Shown piece after piece: positions 28,302 to 38,382 of a DNA stretch of 64,000 nt. The notes under the pieces are model-generated. The model ran no database searches and was not told the DNA's origin. It saw nothing but the letters and a program-made list of their open reading frames with translations. This DNA comes from Piscinibacter sp. Lineage in GTDB: Bacteria > Pseudomonadota > Gammaproteobacteria > Burkholderiales > Burkholderiaceae_C. Position numbers and translations under genes: made by a program. Location: assembly GCA_017983795.1 (NCBI GenBank), contig JAGOAS010000002.1:248001-312000 (forward strand), in the 5' to 3' direction. Position 1 is the stretch's first letter. Every line of letters starts with the position of its first letter.

Positions 28302-29408
28302 ATGGCTGACTCCCCGACCGCGCCCCACCCCGATCTGCTCGCGCTGCGCCACCAGATCGACGCGGTCGACCGTGAACTGCTGGCGCTGCTGAACCGCCGC
28401 GCCGCGATCGCCAGCCATGTCGGCGAGCTGAAGAAGAAGGAAGGCTCGGTGGTCTTCCGCCCCGAGCGCGAGGCGCAGGTGATCGACGGGCTGAAGGCCG
28501 TCAACCCCGGCCCGCTGCGCTCCGAGAGCGTGGCGCCGATCTGGCGCGAGATCATGTCGGCCTGCCGCGCGCTCGAGACGCCCACGCGCGTGGCCTACCT
28601 GGGCCCGGCCGGCACCTTCAGCGAGGAAGCGGCGCTGGGCTTCTTCGGCTCCTCGATCGTCAAGGTGCCCTGCGCCACCTTCGACGAAGTGCTGCACAAC
28701 ACCGTGGCCGGTTCGGCCGACTTCGGCATCGTTCCGGTGGAGAACTCGACCGAAGGCGTGGTGACGCGCTCGCTCGACCTGTTCCTGACCACGCCTCTCT
28801 TCATCATCGGCGAGACCAGCCTGCTGGTGCGCCACAACCTGCTGCGCCGCGAGAACTCGCTCGAGGGCATCGCGGCCGTCTGCGCGCATCCGCAGGCGCT
28901 GGCGCAATGCCACGGCTGGCTGTCGCTGCACCTGCCGCAGGCCGAGCGCCGCCCGGTGGCGAGCAACGCCGAAGGCGCGCGGCTGGCGGGGAGCGACGCC
29001 TCGATCGCCGCCATTGCCAGCGTGCGCGCCGGCGGCGAGTTCGGCCTGCACGTGGTCGCGCCGGCGATCCAGGACGAAGCCCACAACCGCACGCGCTTCG
29101 CCATCCTCGCGCACCCCGATCGCCACCCGCGCCCGGCGGCGTCGGGGCACGACTGCACCAGCCTGATCGTCTCGGTGCCGAACCGGCCCGGCGCGGTACA
29201 CGACATCCTCGTGCCGCTGAAGAACCACGGCGTCTCGATGACGCGCTTCGAGTCGCGCCCGGCGCGCTCGGGCCAGTGGGAGTACTACTTCTACATCGAC
29301 CTGCAGGGCCATCCCGACCAGCCGAACGTGGCCGCCGCGCTGCAGGAGCTGCGCGGCATGTGCGCCTTCCTCAAGTTGCTGGGGACCTACCCCATCGACG
29401 TGCACTGA
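28302..29408 (+). CDS. pheA: chorismate mutase / prephenate dehydratase (P-protein)
   Basis: This 368-residue bifunctional enzyme of phenylalanine synthesis has an AroQ-type chorismate mutase (about 8-90, LRHQIDAVDRELLALLNRRAAIA). The prephenate dehydratase domain (about 98-275) includes YLGPAGTFSEEAAL, VPVENSTEG and the catalytic HNRTRFAIL motif. The ACT regulatory domain (about 285-368) has NRPGAVHDIL and FESRP, the phenylalanine-binding residues, so feedback control is expected. ATG 28302 is chosen; a TTG in frame at 28290 is less likely. hisC, usual between pheA and tyrA in relatives, is missing. Confidence 0.95.
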   Translation: MADSPTAPHPDLLALRHQIDAVDRELLALLNRRAAIASHVGELKKKEGSVVFRPEREAQVIDGLKAVNPGPLRSESVAPIWREIMSACRALETPTRVAYLGPAGTFSEEAALGFFGSSIVKVPCATFDEVLHNTVAGSADFGIVPVENSTEGVVTRSLDLFLTTPLFIIGETSLLVRHNLLRRENSLEGIAAVCAHPQALAQCHGWLSLHLPQAERRPVASNAEGARLAGSDASIAAIASVRAGGEFGLHVVAPAIQDEAHNRTRFAILAHPDRHPRPAASGHDCTSLIVSVPNRPGAVHDILVPLKNHGVSMTRFESRPARSGQWEYYFYIDLQGHPDQPNVAAALQELRGMCAFLKLLGTYPIDVH

Positions 29409-29421
29409 ACCGGTTTCCAGG

Positions 29422-30300
29422 ATGTTCAACCAGCTCGGCGTCATCGGTTGCGGTTTGATGGGCGGCTCCTTCGCCTTGGCGCTCAAGCGCGCCGGCCTCG
29501 TCAAGCGCGTCATCGGCTACAGCAAGTCGCCCTCCACCACCGAGCGCGCGCGCCAGCTCGGCGTGATCGACCAGGCCGCCGAATCGGCGCTGCTCGCGGT
29601 CTCGGGCTCGGACATCGTGCTGATCGCCGTGCCGGTGTCGGCCACCGAGTCGACCTTCAAGGCGATCCGCCACCTCGTCGAGCCGGGCGTGCTGTTAATG
29701 GACGTGGGCTCGACCAAGCGCGACGTGGTCGACGCGGCGCGCCGCGTGCTCAAGGAGCGCGTGCCCTCCTTCGTGCCGGCGCACCCGATCGCCGGCAAGG
29801 AAGTGGCCGGCATCGCGCATGCCGACGCGGCGCTCTACAGCGGCCGCCAGGTGATCCTCACGCCGCTGCCGCAGACCACGCCCGAGCTGGTGCAGAAGGC
29901 GACCGACTGCTGGGCCGCCATCGGCGCGCAGGTGCTGCGCATGACGCCGGAGAACCACGACGCGGCCTTCGCCGCCGTGAGCCACCTGCCGCACCTGCTC
30001 GCCTTCTCCTATTTCAACTCGGTCGCCAACCAGCCGGCGGGGCGTGACTTCCTCTCGCTGGCCGGCCCGGGCTTCCGCGACTTCACGCGCATCGCCGCCA
30101 GCGACCCGGCCGTCTGGCGCGACATCCTGATGTCGAACCGCGAAGAGATCCTCAAGCAGTCGCAGCGCTTCCGCCATGCGCTCGACGCCTTCGAGCACGT
30201 GATGAAGTCGGGCAACGCCGAGGCGCTCGAAGACCTGATCAACAAGGCCTCCGAGGCGCGCGGCGGCTGGCACATGGGTGCGGGCAAGCCGAACCGCTGA
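29422..30300 (+). CDS. tyrA: prephenate (or arogenate) dehydrogenase
   Basis: The 292-residue TyrA has the NAD(P)-binding motif GCGLMGGSFALALKRAGL, the conserved VGSTK loop (LMDVGSTKRDVV) and FVPAHPIAGKEVAG with the catalytic His. The helical dimer domain includes AFAAVSHLPHLLAFSYF and GPGFRDFTRIAASDPAVWRDI. It oxidatively decarboxylates prephenate towards tyrosine. There is no fused chorismate mutase or ACT domain. It lies 13 bp after pheA and 33 bp before aroA-cmk and is very probably co-transcribed with them. Confidence 0.95.
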   Translation: MFNQLGVIGCGLMGGSFALALKRAGLVKRVIGYSKSPSTTERARQLGVIDQAAESALLAVSGSDIVLIAVPVSATESTFKAIRHLVEPGVLLMDVGSTKRDVVDAARRVLKERVPSFVPAHPIAGKEVAGIAHADAALYSGRQVILTPLPQTTPELVQKATDCWAAIGAQVLRMTPENHDAAFAAVSHLPHLLAFSYFNSVANQPAGRDFLSLAGPGFRDFTRIAASDPAVWRDILMSNREEILKQSQRFRHALDAFEHVMKSGNAEALEDLINKASEARGGWHMGAGKPNR

Positions 30301-30333
30301 CCCTCCGCTGCCCTCGCGCCACGCGCCGCGCCG

Positions 30334-32328
30334 ATGTACACGACCCGCTTCCTCGACCTTCCCCCCTTCGCCCAGGCCGCCGGCACGGTGCGCCTGCCCG
30401 GCTCGAAGAGCATCTCCAACCGCGTGCTGCTGCTGGCCGGCCTGAGCGCCGGCACGACCGAGGTGCACGACCTGCTCGACTCCGACGACACGCAGGTGAT
30501 GCTGGCCGCGCTCGAACAGCTCGGCTGCCGCCTCGAGCGCTCGGGCAGCGTGCTGCGCATCACCGGCCTGGGCGGGCGGCTCGCAGTGCACGAGGCCCAG
30601 CTCTTCCTCGGCAATGCCGGCACGGCGATGCGGCCGCTCACGGCCGCGCTGGCGCTGCTGGCCGCCACGCAAGGCGGCGACTTCGCGCTCTCCGGCGTGC
30701 CGCGCATGCACGAGCGGCCGATCGGCGATCTGGTCGACGCGCTGCGCCAGCTCGGCTGCGAGGTCGACTGCACCGGCACACCCGGCTACCCGCCGCTGCG
30801 CCTGCGCGGACAGCCCGGCGGCAGGCTGCACACGGCGCAGCCGATCCGCGTGCGCGGCGACGTCTCCAGCCAGTTCCTCACCGCGCTGCTGCTGGCGCTG
30901 CCGCTGGTGGCGGCCGATGGCGAAATCGTCGTCGAGGTCGAGGGCGAGCTGATCTCCAAGCCCTATGTCGAGATCACGCTCAACCTGCTGGCGCGCTTCG
31001 GCATCGCGGTGCGGCGCGAAGGCTGGCAGCGCTTCGTCATTCCCGCCGGCAGCGCCTACCGCTCGCCGGGCCGCGTGCACGTCGAGGGCGATGCCTCCTC
31101 GGCCTCGTACTTCGTCGCGCTGGGCGCGATCGCCGGCGTCGACGCGCCGGTGCGCATCGAGGGCGTCGGCACCGATTCGATCCAGGGCGACATCCGCTTC
31201 ATCGAAGCGGCGCAGGCCATGGGCGCCGAAGTCACGGGTGGCCCCGGCTTCCTCGAGGTGCGCCGCGGCGCCTGGCCGCTCAAAGCCATCACGCTGGACT
31301 GCAACCACATCCCCGACGCCGCGATGACGCTGGCGGTGATGGCCTTGTACGCCTGCGGCAGCACGCGGCTGACCAACATCGCCAGCTGGCGCGTCAAGGA
31401 AACCGACCGCATCGCCGCCATGGCCGCCGAGTTGCGCAAGCTCGGCGCGGGCGTGCTCGAGGGCGCCGACTTCATCGAGATCACGCCGCCGGCCGCGCTC
31501 ACGCCGGCGGCGATCCACACCTACGACGACCACCGCGTCGCGATGTGCTTCTCGCTGGCGGCCTTCGCCGGCGTGCCGGTGCGCATCCTCGACCCGAAGT
31601 GCGTCGCCAAGACCTTCCCCGACTACTTCGAGGCGCTGTTCGATCTGGTGTGCACCGGCGTCGAGGCCGTGCCCGTGATCACGGTCGACGGCCCGACGGC
31701 CTCGGGCAAGGGCACGCTCGCCAGCGCGGTGGCCAAGGCGCTGGGTTACCACTTCCTCGATTCCGGCGCCGTCTACCGCGCCACCGCGCTGACGGCCATG
31801 CGCATCGGCGTGGCACCCGACGACGAAGCCTCGCTGGCGCGCATCGCCGCGACGCTGCCGCTGCACTTCATCGGCGGCGATGCCCACCTGGGCGACGAGA
31901 ACGTGGCCGATGCGCTGCGCGCCGAGGACGTGGGCGCGATGGCGTCGAAGGTCTCCGCCTGGCCCGCCGTGCGCGAGGCGCTGCGCCAGCTGCAGCTGTC
32001 GTTCCGGCGCATTCCGGGCCTGGTGGCCGACGGGCGCGACATGGGCACGGTGATCTTCCCCTCCGCCACGCTCAAGGTGTTCCTCACCGCGAGCGCCGCG
32101 ACGCGTGCGGAGCGGCGCTACAAGCAGTTGATTTCAAAGGGAATTCCGGCTAACATCTCGACCCTTCGCGCCGAGCTTGAAGCGCGCGACGAGCGGGATC
32201 GAAACCGCAGCGTCGCACCCTTGAAGCCGGCAGAAGATGCGCTGCTGCTGGACAACTCCGAGCTCACCGTCGAAGCCTCGATGGCACGAGTTCTGGAAGC
32301 CTGGGAGCAGCGCAGGCCGTTCGGCTGA
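30334..32328 (+). CDS. aroA: fused EPSP synthase / cytidylate kinase (AroA-Cmk)
   Basis: One uninterrupted 664-residue frame carries two enzymes. Residues about 1-440 are 3-phosphoshikimate 1-carboxyvinyltransferase: [66 protein letters not shown] and [14 protein letters not shown]. Residues about 447-664 are a CMP kinase with P-loop [20 protein letters not shown] and [11 protein letters not shown]. There is no stop or restart at the junction (about 31670). Most bacteria encode aroA and cmk separately or adjacently; the fusion is known from some Burkholderiales. It links aromatic amino acid synthesis to pyrimidine salvage only genetically. Confidence 0.95.
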   Translation: MYTTRFLDLPPFAQAAGTVRLPGSKSISNRVLLLAGLSAGTTEVHDLLDSDDTQVMLAALEQLGCRLERSGSVLRITGLGGRLAVHEAQLFLGNAGTAMRPLTAALALLAATQGGDFALSGVPRMHERPIGDLVDALRQLGCEVDCTGTPGYPPLRLRGQPGGRLHTAQPIRVRGDVSSQFLTALLLALPLVAADGEIVVEVEGELISKPYVEITLNLLARFGIAVRREGWQRFVIPAGSAYRSPGRVHVEGDASSASYFVALGAIAGVDAPVRIEGVGTDSIQGDIRFIEAAQAMGAEVTGGPGFLEVRRGAWPLKAITLDCNHIPDAAMTLAVMALYACGSTRLTNIASWRVKETDRIAAMAAELRKLGAGVLEGADFIEITPPAALTPAAIHTYDDHRVAMCFSLAAFAGVPVRILDPKCVAKTFPDYFEALFDLVCTGVEAVPVITVDGPTASGKGTLASAVAKALGYHFLDSGAVYRATALTAMRIGVAPDDEASLARIAATLPLHFIGGDAHLGDENVADALRAEDVGAMASKVSAWPAVREALRQLQLSFRRIPGLVADGRDMGTVIFPSATLKVFLTASAATRAERRYKQLISKGIPANISTLRAELEARDERDRNRSVAPLKPAEDALLLDNSELTVEASMARVLEAWEQRRPFG

Positions 32329-32346
32329 GCCGGGCGGATCAAGGTT

Positions 32347-32388
32347 CGGCGCCTTCCCTCCAGTGCCGCAAGGCACGCCGAGGCGCCG
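32347..32388 (+). promoter_or_regulatory. nested hairpin in the rpsA leader
   Basis: CGGCGCC (32347-32353) pairs with GGCGCCG (32382-32388). Inside it, GTGCC-GCAA-GGCAC (32363-32376) forms a stem with a GNRA tetraloop. The structure fills the 106-bp gap between aroA-cmk and rpsA and is followed by TTCTTTCAA. It could be an autoregulatory S1-binding leader or a partial terminator; the sequence alone does not decide. Confidence 0.45.
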
Positions 32389-32434
32389 GTTCTTTCAACT
32401 CAACCCCGCAGCGGAAGCTGCACCGAGAAACTCC

Positions 32435-34150
32435 ATGTCCCAAACCCAACAAGCCACCAGCGCCGGCGGCGAATCGTTTGCCGCCCTGTTCGAAGAATCG
32501 CTCAAGCGCTCGGAGATGCGCAGCGGCGAGGTCATCACGGCCGAAGTCGTCCGTGTCGACTACAACTTCGTGGTGGTGAACGCCGGCCTCAAGTCGGAAG
32601 CCTACATTCCCATCGACGAATTCAAGAACGACCAGGGCGAAGTCGAAGTCCAGGTCGGCGATTTCGTCTCGGTGGCCATCGATGCGCTCGAGAACGGCTA
32701 CGGCGACACCATCCTGTCGCGCGACAAGGCCAAGCGCCTGGCCTCCTGGCTGTCGCTGGAGAAGGCCCTCGAGTCCGGCGAATTCGTCGTCGGCACGGTC
32801 AACGGCAAGGTCAAGGGCGGCCTGACGGTTCTCGTCAACGGCATCCGCGCCTTCCTGCCCGGCTCGCTGCTCGACACGCGTCCTGTCAAGGACATGACGC
32901 CGTTCGAGGGCAAGACCATGGAGTTCAAGGTCATCAAGCTCGACCGCAAGCGCAACAACGTGGTGCTGTCGCGCCGCGCGGTGGTCGAGGCCTCGATGGG
33001 TGAAGAGCGCGCCAAGCTGCTCGAGACGCTGACCGAAGGCGCCATCGTCAACGGCGTGGTCAAGAACATCACCGAGTACGGCGCCTTCGTCGACCTCGGC
33101 GGCATCGACGGCCTGCTGCACATCACCGACATGGCCTGGCGCCGTGTGCGGCATCCGAGCGAGGTGGTGCAGGTCGGCCAGGAACTGCAGGCCAAGGTGC
33201 TCAAGTTCGACGCCGAGAAAAACCGCGTCTCGCTGGGCATCAAGCAGCTGGGCGACGACCCGTGGCACGGCGTCTCGCGCCGCTACCCGCAGGGCACGCG
33301 CCTGTTCGGCAAGGTCACCAACATCGCCGACTACGGCGCCTTCGTCGAGATCGAGCCGGGCATCGAAGGCCTGGTGCACGTCTCCGAGATGGACTGGACC
33401 AACAAGAACGTCGCGCCGAGCAAGGTCGTCTCGCTGGGCGACGAGGTCGAGGTGATGGTGCTCGAGATCGACGAGGACAAGCGCCGCATCAGCCTGGGCA
33501 TGAAGCAGTGCAAGGCCAACCCGTGGGAAGAGTTCGCTGCCAACGTGCAGCGCGGCGACAAGGTCAAGGGCCCCGTCAAGTCGATCACCGACTTCGGCGT
33601 GTTCGTCGGCCTGGCCGCGGGCATCGACGGTCTGGTGCACCTGTCCGACCTGTCGTGGAACGAGCCGGGCGAGAGCGCGGTGCGCAACTACAAGAAGGGC
33701 CAGGAAGTCGAGGCCGTGGTGCTGGCCGTCGACGTCGACCGCGAGCGCATCTCGCTGGGCATCAAGCAGCTCGACAGCGATCCGTTCACCAGCTACACCT
33801 CGGTGAACGACCGCGGCATGACGGTCAACGGCAAGGTCAAGACGGTCGACGCGCGCGGCGCCGAGATCCAGCTCAACGACGACGTGACCGGCTACCTGCG
33901 CGCCTCGGAAATCTCGCGCGACCGCGTCGAAGACGCCCGCAACATCCTGAAAGAAGGCGACGAAGTCACCGCCCTGATCATCAACATCGACCGCAAGACG
34001 CGCTCGATCCAGTTGTCGATCAAGGCCAAGGACAGCGCCGACCAGCAGGAAGCGATGCAGCGCCTGTCGGCCGCCAACGAGCGCGAGACCGCCGGCACGA
34101 CCAGCCTGGGCGCCCTGCTGCGCGCCAAGCTGGACAACAAGGGCGAATAA
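32435..34150 (+). CDS. rpsA: 30S ribosomal protein S1
   Basis: The 571-residue S1 has six OB-fold repeats; the full-length repeats 3-6 carry clear S1 RNA-binding signatures ([62 protein letters not shown]). It recruits mRNAs to the 30S subunit. ATG 32435 ([23 protein letters not shown]) matches S1 N termini. The order cmk-rpsA-ihfB is conserved across proteobacteria. Confidence 0.97.
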   Translation: MSQTQQATSAGGESFAALFEESLKRSEMRSGEVITAEVVRVDYNFVVVNAGLKSEAYIPIDEFKNDQGEVEVQVGDFVSVAIDALENGYGDTILSRDKAKRLASWLSLEKALESGEFVVGTVNGKVKGGLTVLVNGIRAFLPGSLLDTRPVKDMTPFEGKTMEFKVIKLDRKRNNVVLSRRAVVEASMGEERAKLLETLTEGAIVNGVVKNITEYGAFVDLGGIDGLLHITDMAWRRVRHPSEVVQVGQELQAKVLKFDAEKNRVSLGIKQLGDDPWHGVSRRYPQGTRLFGKVTNIADYGAFVEIEPGIEGLVHVSEMDWTNKNVAPSKVVSLGDEVEVMVLEIDEDKRRISLGMKQCKANPWEEFAANVQRGDKVKGPVKSITDFGVFVGLAAGIDGLVHLSDLSWNEPGESAVRNYKKGQEVEAVVLAVDVDRERISLGIKQLDSDPFTSYTSVNDRGMTVNGKVKTVDARGAEIQLNDDVTGYLRASEISRDRVEDARNILKEGDEVTALIINIDRKTRSIQLSIKAKDSADQQEAMQRLSAANERETAGTTSLGALLRAKLDNKGE

Positions 34151-34180
34151 GACCCTGCCTCTGCCGAGCCGCGACACGTC

Positions 34181-34510
34181 ATGACCCGTTCCGATCTCGT
34201 GGCGCAGCTGGCCGAACGCTTCGGCCAGCTGACGCACCGCGACACCGAGTTCGCCGTCAAGACCATTCTCGATGCGATGTCCGACGCGCTCGCGCGCGGG
34301 CACCGCATCGAGATCCGCGGCTTCGGCAGCTTCTCGATCAATCGCCGGCCGCCGCGCGTGGGCCGCAACCCACGCAGCGGCGAGCAGGTGATCATTCCCG
34401 AGAAGCTGGTGCCTCACTTCAAGCCCGGCAAGGCGCTGCGAGAGTCCGTCGACGCGCATGTGCCGGTGATCGATCCCGACGACGGCAGCACGCCTTCCGC
34501 CGCCCCCTGA
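34181..34510 (+). CDS. ihfB: integration host factor subunit beta
   Basis: The product has 109 residues and the HU/IHF fold. The beta-specific start [20 protein letters not shown], the [20 protein letters not shown] arm with the DNA-intercalating Pro, and [12 protein letters not shown] mark IhfB. It bends DNA as a heterodimer with IhfA. The C-terminal extension ([19 protein letters not shown]) is longer than in E. coli (94 residues) and probably disordered. It lies 30 bp after rpsA. Confidence 0.96.
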   Translation: MTRSDLVAQLAERFGQLTHRDTEFAVKTILDAMSDALARGHRIEIRGFGSFSINRRPPRVGRNPRSGEQVIIPEKLVPHFKPGKALRESVDAHVPVIDPDDGSTPSAAP

Positions 34511-34550
34511 GCCCTCGGCTCCGCTGGCTAGAATCGCCGCCGGAGACCCG

Positions 34551-34856
34551 ATGCGCTTGCTCGTCTGGCTCGTTCGAGCCGCCCTCTTCTTCCTGCTTTT
34601 CGCCTTCGCGCTGAACAACCAGCACGAAGCCTCCATCCGCTGGTTCTTCGGCCACGAGTGGCGCACGAACATGGTGTTCGTGGTGCTCGCGGCCTTCGCG
34701 CTCGGCTGCGTATTCGGCATCATGGCGATGCTGCCCAGCTGGTGGCGCCAGCGCAGCGTGGCACGGCGGCGCCGCAGTAGCGACGACGGCGACGACAGCT
34801 CGCAGCTCGCGCTGCCCACCCTCACCCCGGAACACCCGCCGCGCGATGGAATTTGA
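34551..34856 (+). CDS. lapA: LapA-domain (DUF1049) inner membrane protein, LPS assembly
   Basis: The 101-residue protein has two TM helices (about 5-25 and 42-65) and the LapA pattern FALNNQHEASIRWFFGHEWRTNMVFVVLAAFALGCVFG, with a basic and then acidic cytoplasmic tail. With LapB (YciM) it participates in regulation of LPS synthesis. It overlaps lapB by 11 nt. A -10-like TAGAAT (34529-34534) lies 16 nt upstream of the ATG. It is unrelated to the giant adhesin also called LapA at the end of this window. Confidence 0.9.
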   Translation: MRLLVWLVRAALFFLLFAFALNNQHEASIRWFFGHEWRTNMVFVVLAAFALGCVFGIMAMLPSWWRQRSVARRRRSSDDGDDSSQLALPTLTPEHPPRDGI

Positions 34857-35979
34857 CCTGCAGTGGCTGCTGCTCGGCCTGCCGGTGGCCTTCGCGCTCG
34901 GCTGGCTGGCCTCGCGCTTCGACCTGCGCCAGTGGAAGCGCGAGCAGAAGGAGTCGCCCAAGGCCTACTACCAGGGCCTGAACCTGCTGCTCAACGAGCA
35001 GCACGACAAGGCGATCGACGCCTTCATCGAGGCGGTGCAGCACGACCCCGACACCTCCGAGCTCCACTTCGCGCTCGGCAACCTGTTCCGCCGCCGCGGC
35101 GAGTACGAGCGTGCCGTGCGCGTGCACGAGCACCTGCTCAAGCGCGCCGACCTCCCCGCCAGCGAGCGCGAGCGCGCCCAGCACGCGCTGGCGCAGGACT
35201 TCATGAAGGCCGGCCTGTTCGACCGCGCGCAGCAGGCCTTCGAGGCGCTCGAGGGCACGGTGTTCGACACCGAGGCGCGCCTTGCGCTGCTGGCGCTGCA
35301 CGAGCGTTCGCGCGAGTGGCGCGCCGCCGCCGAGGTGGCCGCCCGCCTGGAGCGCAGCGGCAGCGGTTCGTTCGCCACGCGCATCGCGCACCACTGGTGC
35401 GAGCTCGCCGCCGAGGCCGATGCGCGCCAGCAGCGCAGCGAGGCCGACGAGGCCCTGCAGCGCGCGCGCGAAGCCGCGCCGCAGTCGCCGCGGCCGCTCA
35501 TCATGGCCGGCCAGCGCGAGCGCGCGCGCGGCGAGCATCGCGCGGCGCTGCTGCACTGGGGCACGCTGATGGCGGCCCACCCGGCCGCGTTCAACCTCGT
35601 CGCCGCCGACTATGCCGACAGCGCCAAGGCACTCGGCGAGGCGGAGGCCGCGCTGGAACGCCTGGAGGCGCTCTATCGCCGCCAGCCGAGCAGCGACCTG
35701 CTGGCCGCCATCGGCCGCCTCGATGGCGACGCGGCGCGGCAGCGCCAGCGCACCCTCGCCCACCTGCAGCACAACGGCTCGCTGAGCGCGGCGCAGGCCC
35801 TGCTCGCCTCGGGCGACGACGAAGCCAAGGCCGTGCGCGACGCCGTCGCGCGCGCCGCGAAACCCTTGCAGCGCTACCGCTGCGCCGCCTGCGCCTTCGA
35901 GGCGCAGAACTACTTCTGGCAGTGCCCCGGCTGCCTGGGCTGGGACACCTACCCGCCGCTGCGCCAGGAGGATCTCTGA
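34846..35979 (+). CDS. lapB: LPS assembly protein LapB (YciM)
   Basis: The product has 377 residues. It has an N-terminal membrane anchor (about 5-22), roughly nine TPR-type helical pairs (for example YYQGLNLLLNEQHDKAIDAFIEAV), and a C-terminal rubredoxin-like metal knuckle YRCAACAFEAQ/WQCPGCLGWDTYPP with two CxxC pairs. LapB directs LpxC degradation by FtsH and so balances LPS against phospholipid. Its position before heptose genes (rfaE1, hldD) forms a coherent LPS block. The start overlaps lapA. Confidence 0.94.
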   Translation: MEFDLQWLLLGLPVAFALGWLASRFDLRQWKREQKESPKAYYQGLNLLLNEQHDKAIDAFIEAVQHDPDTSELHFALGNLFRRRGEYERAVRVHEHLLKRADLPASERERAQHALAQDFMKAGLFDRAQQAFEALEGTVFDTEARLALLALHERSREWRAAAEVAARLERSGSGSFATRIAHHWCELAAEADARQQRSEADEALQRAREAAPQSPRPLIMAGQRERARGEHRAALLHWGTLMAAHPAAFNLVAADYADSAKALGEAEAALERLEALYRRQPSSDLLAAIGRLDGDAARQRQRTLAHLQHNGSLSAAQALLASGDDEAKAVRDAVARAAKPLQRYRCAACAFEAQNYFWQCPGCLGWDTYPPLRQEDL

Positions 35980-35980
35980 T

Positions 35981-36913
35981 ATGACCACCCCTTCCCGCGA
36001 ACGACTCGCGCGCGCCCGCGTGCTGGTGGTCGGCGACGCGATGCTCGACCGCTACTGGTTCGGCGCGGTCGACCGCATCTCGCCCGAGGCGCCGGTGCCG
36101 GTGGTGCGCGTCAACCGCGAGGAGGAGCGCCTGGGCGGCGCCGCCAACGTGGCGCTCAACGTGAAGACGCTGGGCGCGCAGGCCACGCTGCTGACGGTGG
36201 TCGGCGACGACGAGCCGGCGCGCACGCTGAAGAAGCTGCTCGAGCGCCAGGGCGTGACCGCGCTGCTGGGCAGCGACCCGCAGCTCTACACCATCGTCAA
36301 GCTGCGCGTGATCGGCCGCTCGCAGCAGCTCATCCGCATCGACTTCGAGAACCAGCCCGACCACGAGGTGCTGGCGGCGATGCTGGACGACTATGAACGC
36401 GCCCTGCCCGAACACGACGCGGTGCTGTTCTCCGACTACGGCAAGGGCGGTCTGACGCACATCCCGCGCATGATCGAGCTGGCCCGCGCTGCCGGCAAGC
36501 CGGTGCTGATCGACCCCAAGGGCAGCGACTACGGCCGCTACGCCGGCGCCACGGTGATCACGCCGAACCGCGCCGAGCTGGCGCAAGTGATCGGCCCCTG
36601 GAGCAGCGAGGCGCAGCTGCACGAACGGGCGCAGAAGCTGCGCGCCGAACACCGCCTCGAAGGCCTGCTGCTGACGCGCAGCGAGGAAGGCATGTCGCTC
36701 TTCGACGCCGCCGGCCACGCGCAGGTGCCGGCGCAGGCGCGCGAGGTGTTCGACGTCACCGGCGCCGGCGACACCGTCATCGCCACCCTGGCCGCCATGC
36801 TGGCCTGCGGCCATTCGCTGCGCGAAGCCATGCCGGTGGCCAACCGCGCCGGCGGCATCGTGGTCGGCAAGTTCGGCACCGCCAGCGTCTCCTACGAGGA
36901 ACTCTTCGCATGA
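35981..36913 (+). CDS. rfaE1: D-glycero-beta-D-manno-heptose-7-phosphate kinase
   Basis: The 310-residue PfkB/ribokinase-family enzyme shows [68 protein letters not shown] and [16 protein letters not shown], with the catalytic Asp in GAGDT. It phosphorylates heptose-7-phosphate at O-1 for ADP-heptose synthesis. Only the kinase domain of HldE is present; the adenylyltransferase (rfaE2/hldC) must be encoded elsewhere, as usual in betaproteobacteria. It starts 1 bp after lapB and overlaps hldD by 4 nt (ATGA). Confidence 0.95.
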   Translation: MTTPSRERLARARVLVVGDAMLDRYWFGAVDRISPEAPVPVVRVNREEERLGGAANVALNVKTLGAQATLLTVVGDDEPARTLKKLLERQGVTALLGSDPQLYTIVKLRVIGRSQQLIRIDFENQPDHEVLAAMLDDYERALPEHDAVLFSDYGKGGLTHIPRMIELARAAGKPVLIDPKGSDYGRYAGATVITPNRAELAQVIGPWSSEAQLHERAQKLRAEHRLEGLLLTRSEEGMSLFDAAGHAQVPAQAREVFDVTGAGDTVIATLAAMLACGHSLREAMPVANRAGGIVVGKFGTASVSYEELFA

Positions 36914-37902
36914 AAGTCGTCGTCACCGGCGCGGCCGGCATGATCGGCAGCAACATCGTCCACGGCCTGAACGCGATCGGCATCGACGACGTGATCGCCG
37001 TCGACAACCTGACCAACGGCCCCAAGTACCGCAACCTGCTGGGCGCGAAGATCAGCGACTATTTCGACAAGACCGACTTCTACGCGCGCTTCGCGCGGCG
37101 CGAGTTCGGCCGCGTCGACGCCGTGCTGCACCAGGGTGCCTGCAGCGACACCATGCAGCACGACGGGCGCTACATGCTCGACACCAACTACCGCTGCTCG
37201 AAGGACCTGCTCGACGCCTGCCAGGACCAGGGCACGCGGCTGCTCTACGCCTCCTCGGCCGCCACCTACGGCGGCAGCGCCTCGTTCCGCGAGGAGCCGC
37301 AGTTCGAGTTGCCGCTCAATGTCTACGGCTACAGCAAGCTGCTGTTCGACAACGTGGTGCGGCGCATGCTGCCGACGGCGACGTCGCAGGTGGCGGGATT
37401 CCGCTACTTCAACGTCTACGGCCCGCGCGAGCAGCACAAGGGGCGCATGGCCTCGGTGGCCTTCCACCACTTCAACCAGTTCCGCGAGCACGGCAAGGTC
37501 AAGCTGTTCGGCGAGTATGGCGGCTACGGCCCGGGCATGCAGTCGCGCGACTTCGTCTTCGTCGACGACGTGGTGGCCGTGAACCTGTGGTTCCTGCAGA
37601 ACCCCGGCCAGAGCGGCATCTTCAACCTCGGCAGCGGCCGCGCCCAGCCCTTCAATGACGTGGCCGTGGCCACCGTCAACGCGGCACGCACCCTGAAGGG
37701 GGAAGCGCCGCTGCCGCTGGCCGAGCTGGTGTCGCGCGCTCTGGTCGAGTACATCCCCTTCCCCGAGGCGCTGGTCGGCAAGTACCAGTGCTTCACGCAG
37801 GCCGATCTGACGCGGCTGCGCGCCACCGGCTGCGACCATGTCTTCGCCGACGTGGCAACCGGCGTGGGCCGCTACGTGAACTGGCTGGCCGCGCAAGGCT
37901 GA
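36910..37902 (+). CDS. hldD: ADP-L-glycero-D-manno-heptose-6-epimerase
   Basis: The 330-residue extended SDR has the nucleotide motif [18 protein letters not shown], the [12 protein letters not shown] loop typical of HldD, the catalytic YGYSK (with Ser/Thr before it) and [20 protein letters not shown]. It makes ADP-L-glycero-D-manno-heptose for the inner core of LPS. It is the last gene of the lapA-lapB-rfaE1-hldD block. A GC-rich hairpin follows the stop. Confidence 0.96.
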   Translation: MKVVVTGAAGMIGSNIVHGLNAIGIDDVIAVDNLTNGPKYRNLLGAKISDYFDKTDFYARFARREFGRVDAVLHQGACSDTMQHDGRYMLDTNYRCSKDLLDACQDQGTRLLYASSAATYGGSASFREEPQFELPLNVYGYSKLLFDNVVRRMLPTATSQVAGFRYFNVYGPREQHKGRMASVAFHHFNQFREHGKVKLFGEYGGYGPGMQSRDFVFVDDVVAVNLWFLQNPGQSGIFNLGSGRAQPFNDVAVATVNAARTLKGEAPLPLAELVSRALVEYIPFPEALVGKYQCFTQADLTRLRATGCDHVFADVATGVGRYVNWLAAQG

Positions 37903-37912
37903 GACTTCCGCA

Positions 37913-37932
37913 CGTCCCCCGCCGGGGGGACG
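37913..37932 (+). terminator. GC hairpin after hldD
   Basis: CGTCCCCC-gccg-GGGGGACG forms an 8-bp stem 11 bp after the hldD stop. No T-tract follows, so this is a weak call as an intrinsic terminator. The 137-bp gap to the next gene holds no other signal. Confidence 0.45.
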
Positions 37933-38039
37933 GCCGGCCGGGTGGCCCGCGGTGGCGATTCACGCCGCGAGAGCGCGCCGGAACACTGGCTCCCGAGCTC
38001 GCAATTCCGCGGCTCGCCAACCACCGAAGGAGCCACATC

Positions 38040-38378
38040 ATGTTCAAGTTTCTCAGCGCCGCCGTCCTCTCGTTCGCCTGCGCCGCGGCCTTCGCCGCCA
38101 CCGACGTCAACAAGGCCGGCCAGGCCGAGCTGGAAGCCGTCAAGGGCATCGGGCCGAGCATGGCCACGCGCATCCTCGAGGCGCGCAAGAGCGGCAGCTT
38201 CAACAACTGGGCCGACCTGCAGGGCCGCGTCAAGGGCGTGGGCGACGGCAACGCGCGCAAGTTCTCCGCCGACGGGCTGACCGTCAACGGCCAGGCCTAC
38301 ACGGCGGCCGCCGCGCCGGCGAAGGTCAAGGGCCAGAAGGCGCCGAAGAAGACCGCCGAATCGAAGGCCAAGTCCTGA
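38040..38378 (+). CDS. ComEA-like helix-hairpin-helix exported DNA-binding protein
   Basis: The 112-residue product has a signal peptide (FLSAAVLSFACAAAFA) and a single HhH2 pair (DVNKAGQAELEAVKGIGPSM then FNNWADLQGRVKGVGDGNA). The tail is Lys/Ala-rich (APAKVKGQKAPKKTAESKAKS) and probably binds DNA or polyanions. Proteins of this type act as periplasmic DNA receptors in natural transformation in some species; no other competence gene is nearby. The start has an AAGGAG ribosome site. Confidence 0.85.
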   Translation: MFKFLSAAVLSFACAAAFAATDVNKAGQAELEAVKGIGPSMATRILEARKSGSFNNWADLQGRVKGVGDGNARKFSADGLTVNGQAYTAAAAPAKVKGQKAPKKTAESKAKS

Positions 38379-38382
38379 GGGA

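Noticed and set aside
38040-38378. Competence locus
   Set aside because: A single helix-hairpin-helix protein without comEC, comF or pilus genes does not support a competence cluster.
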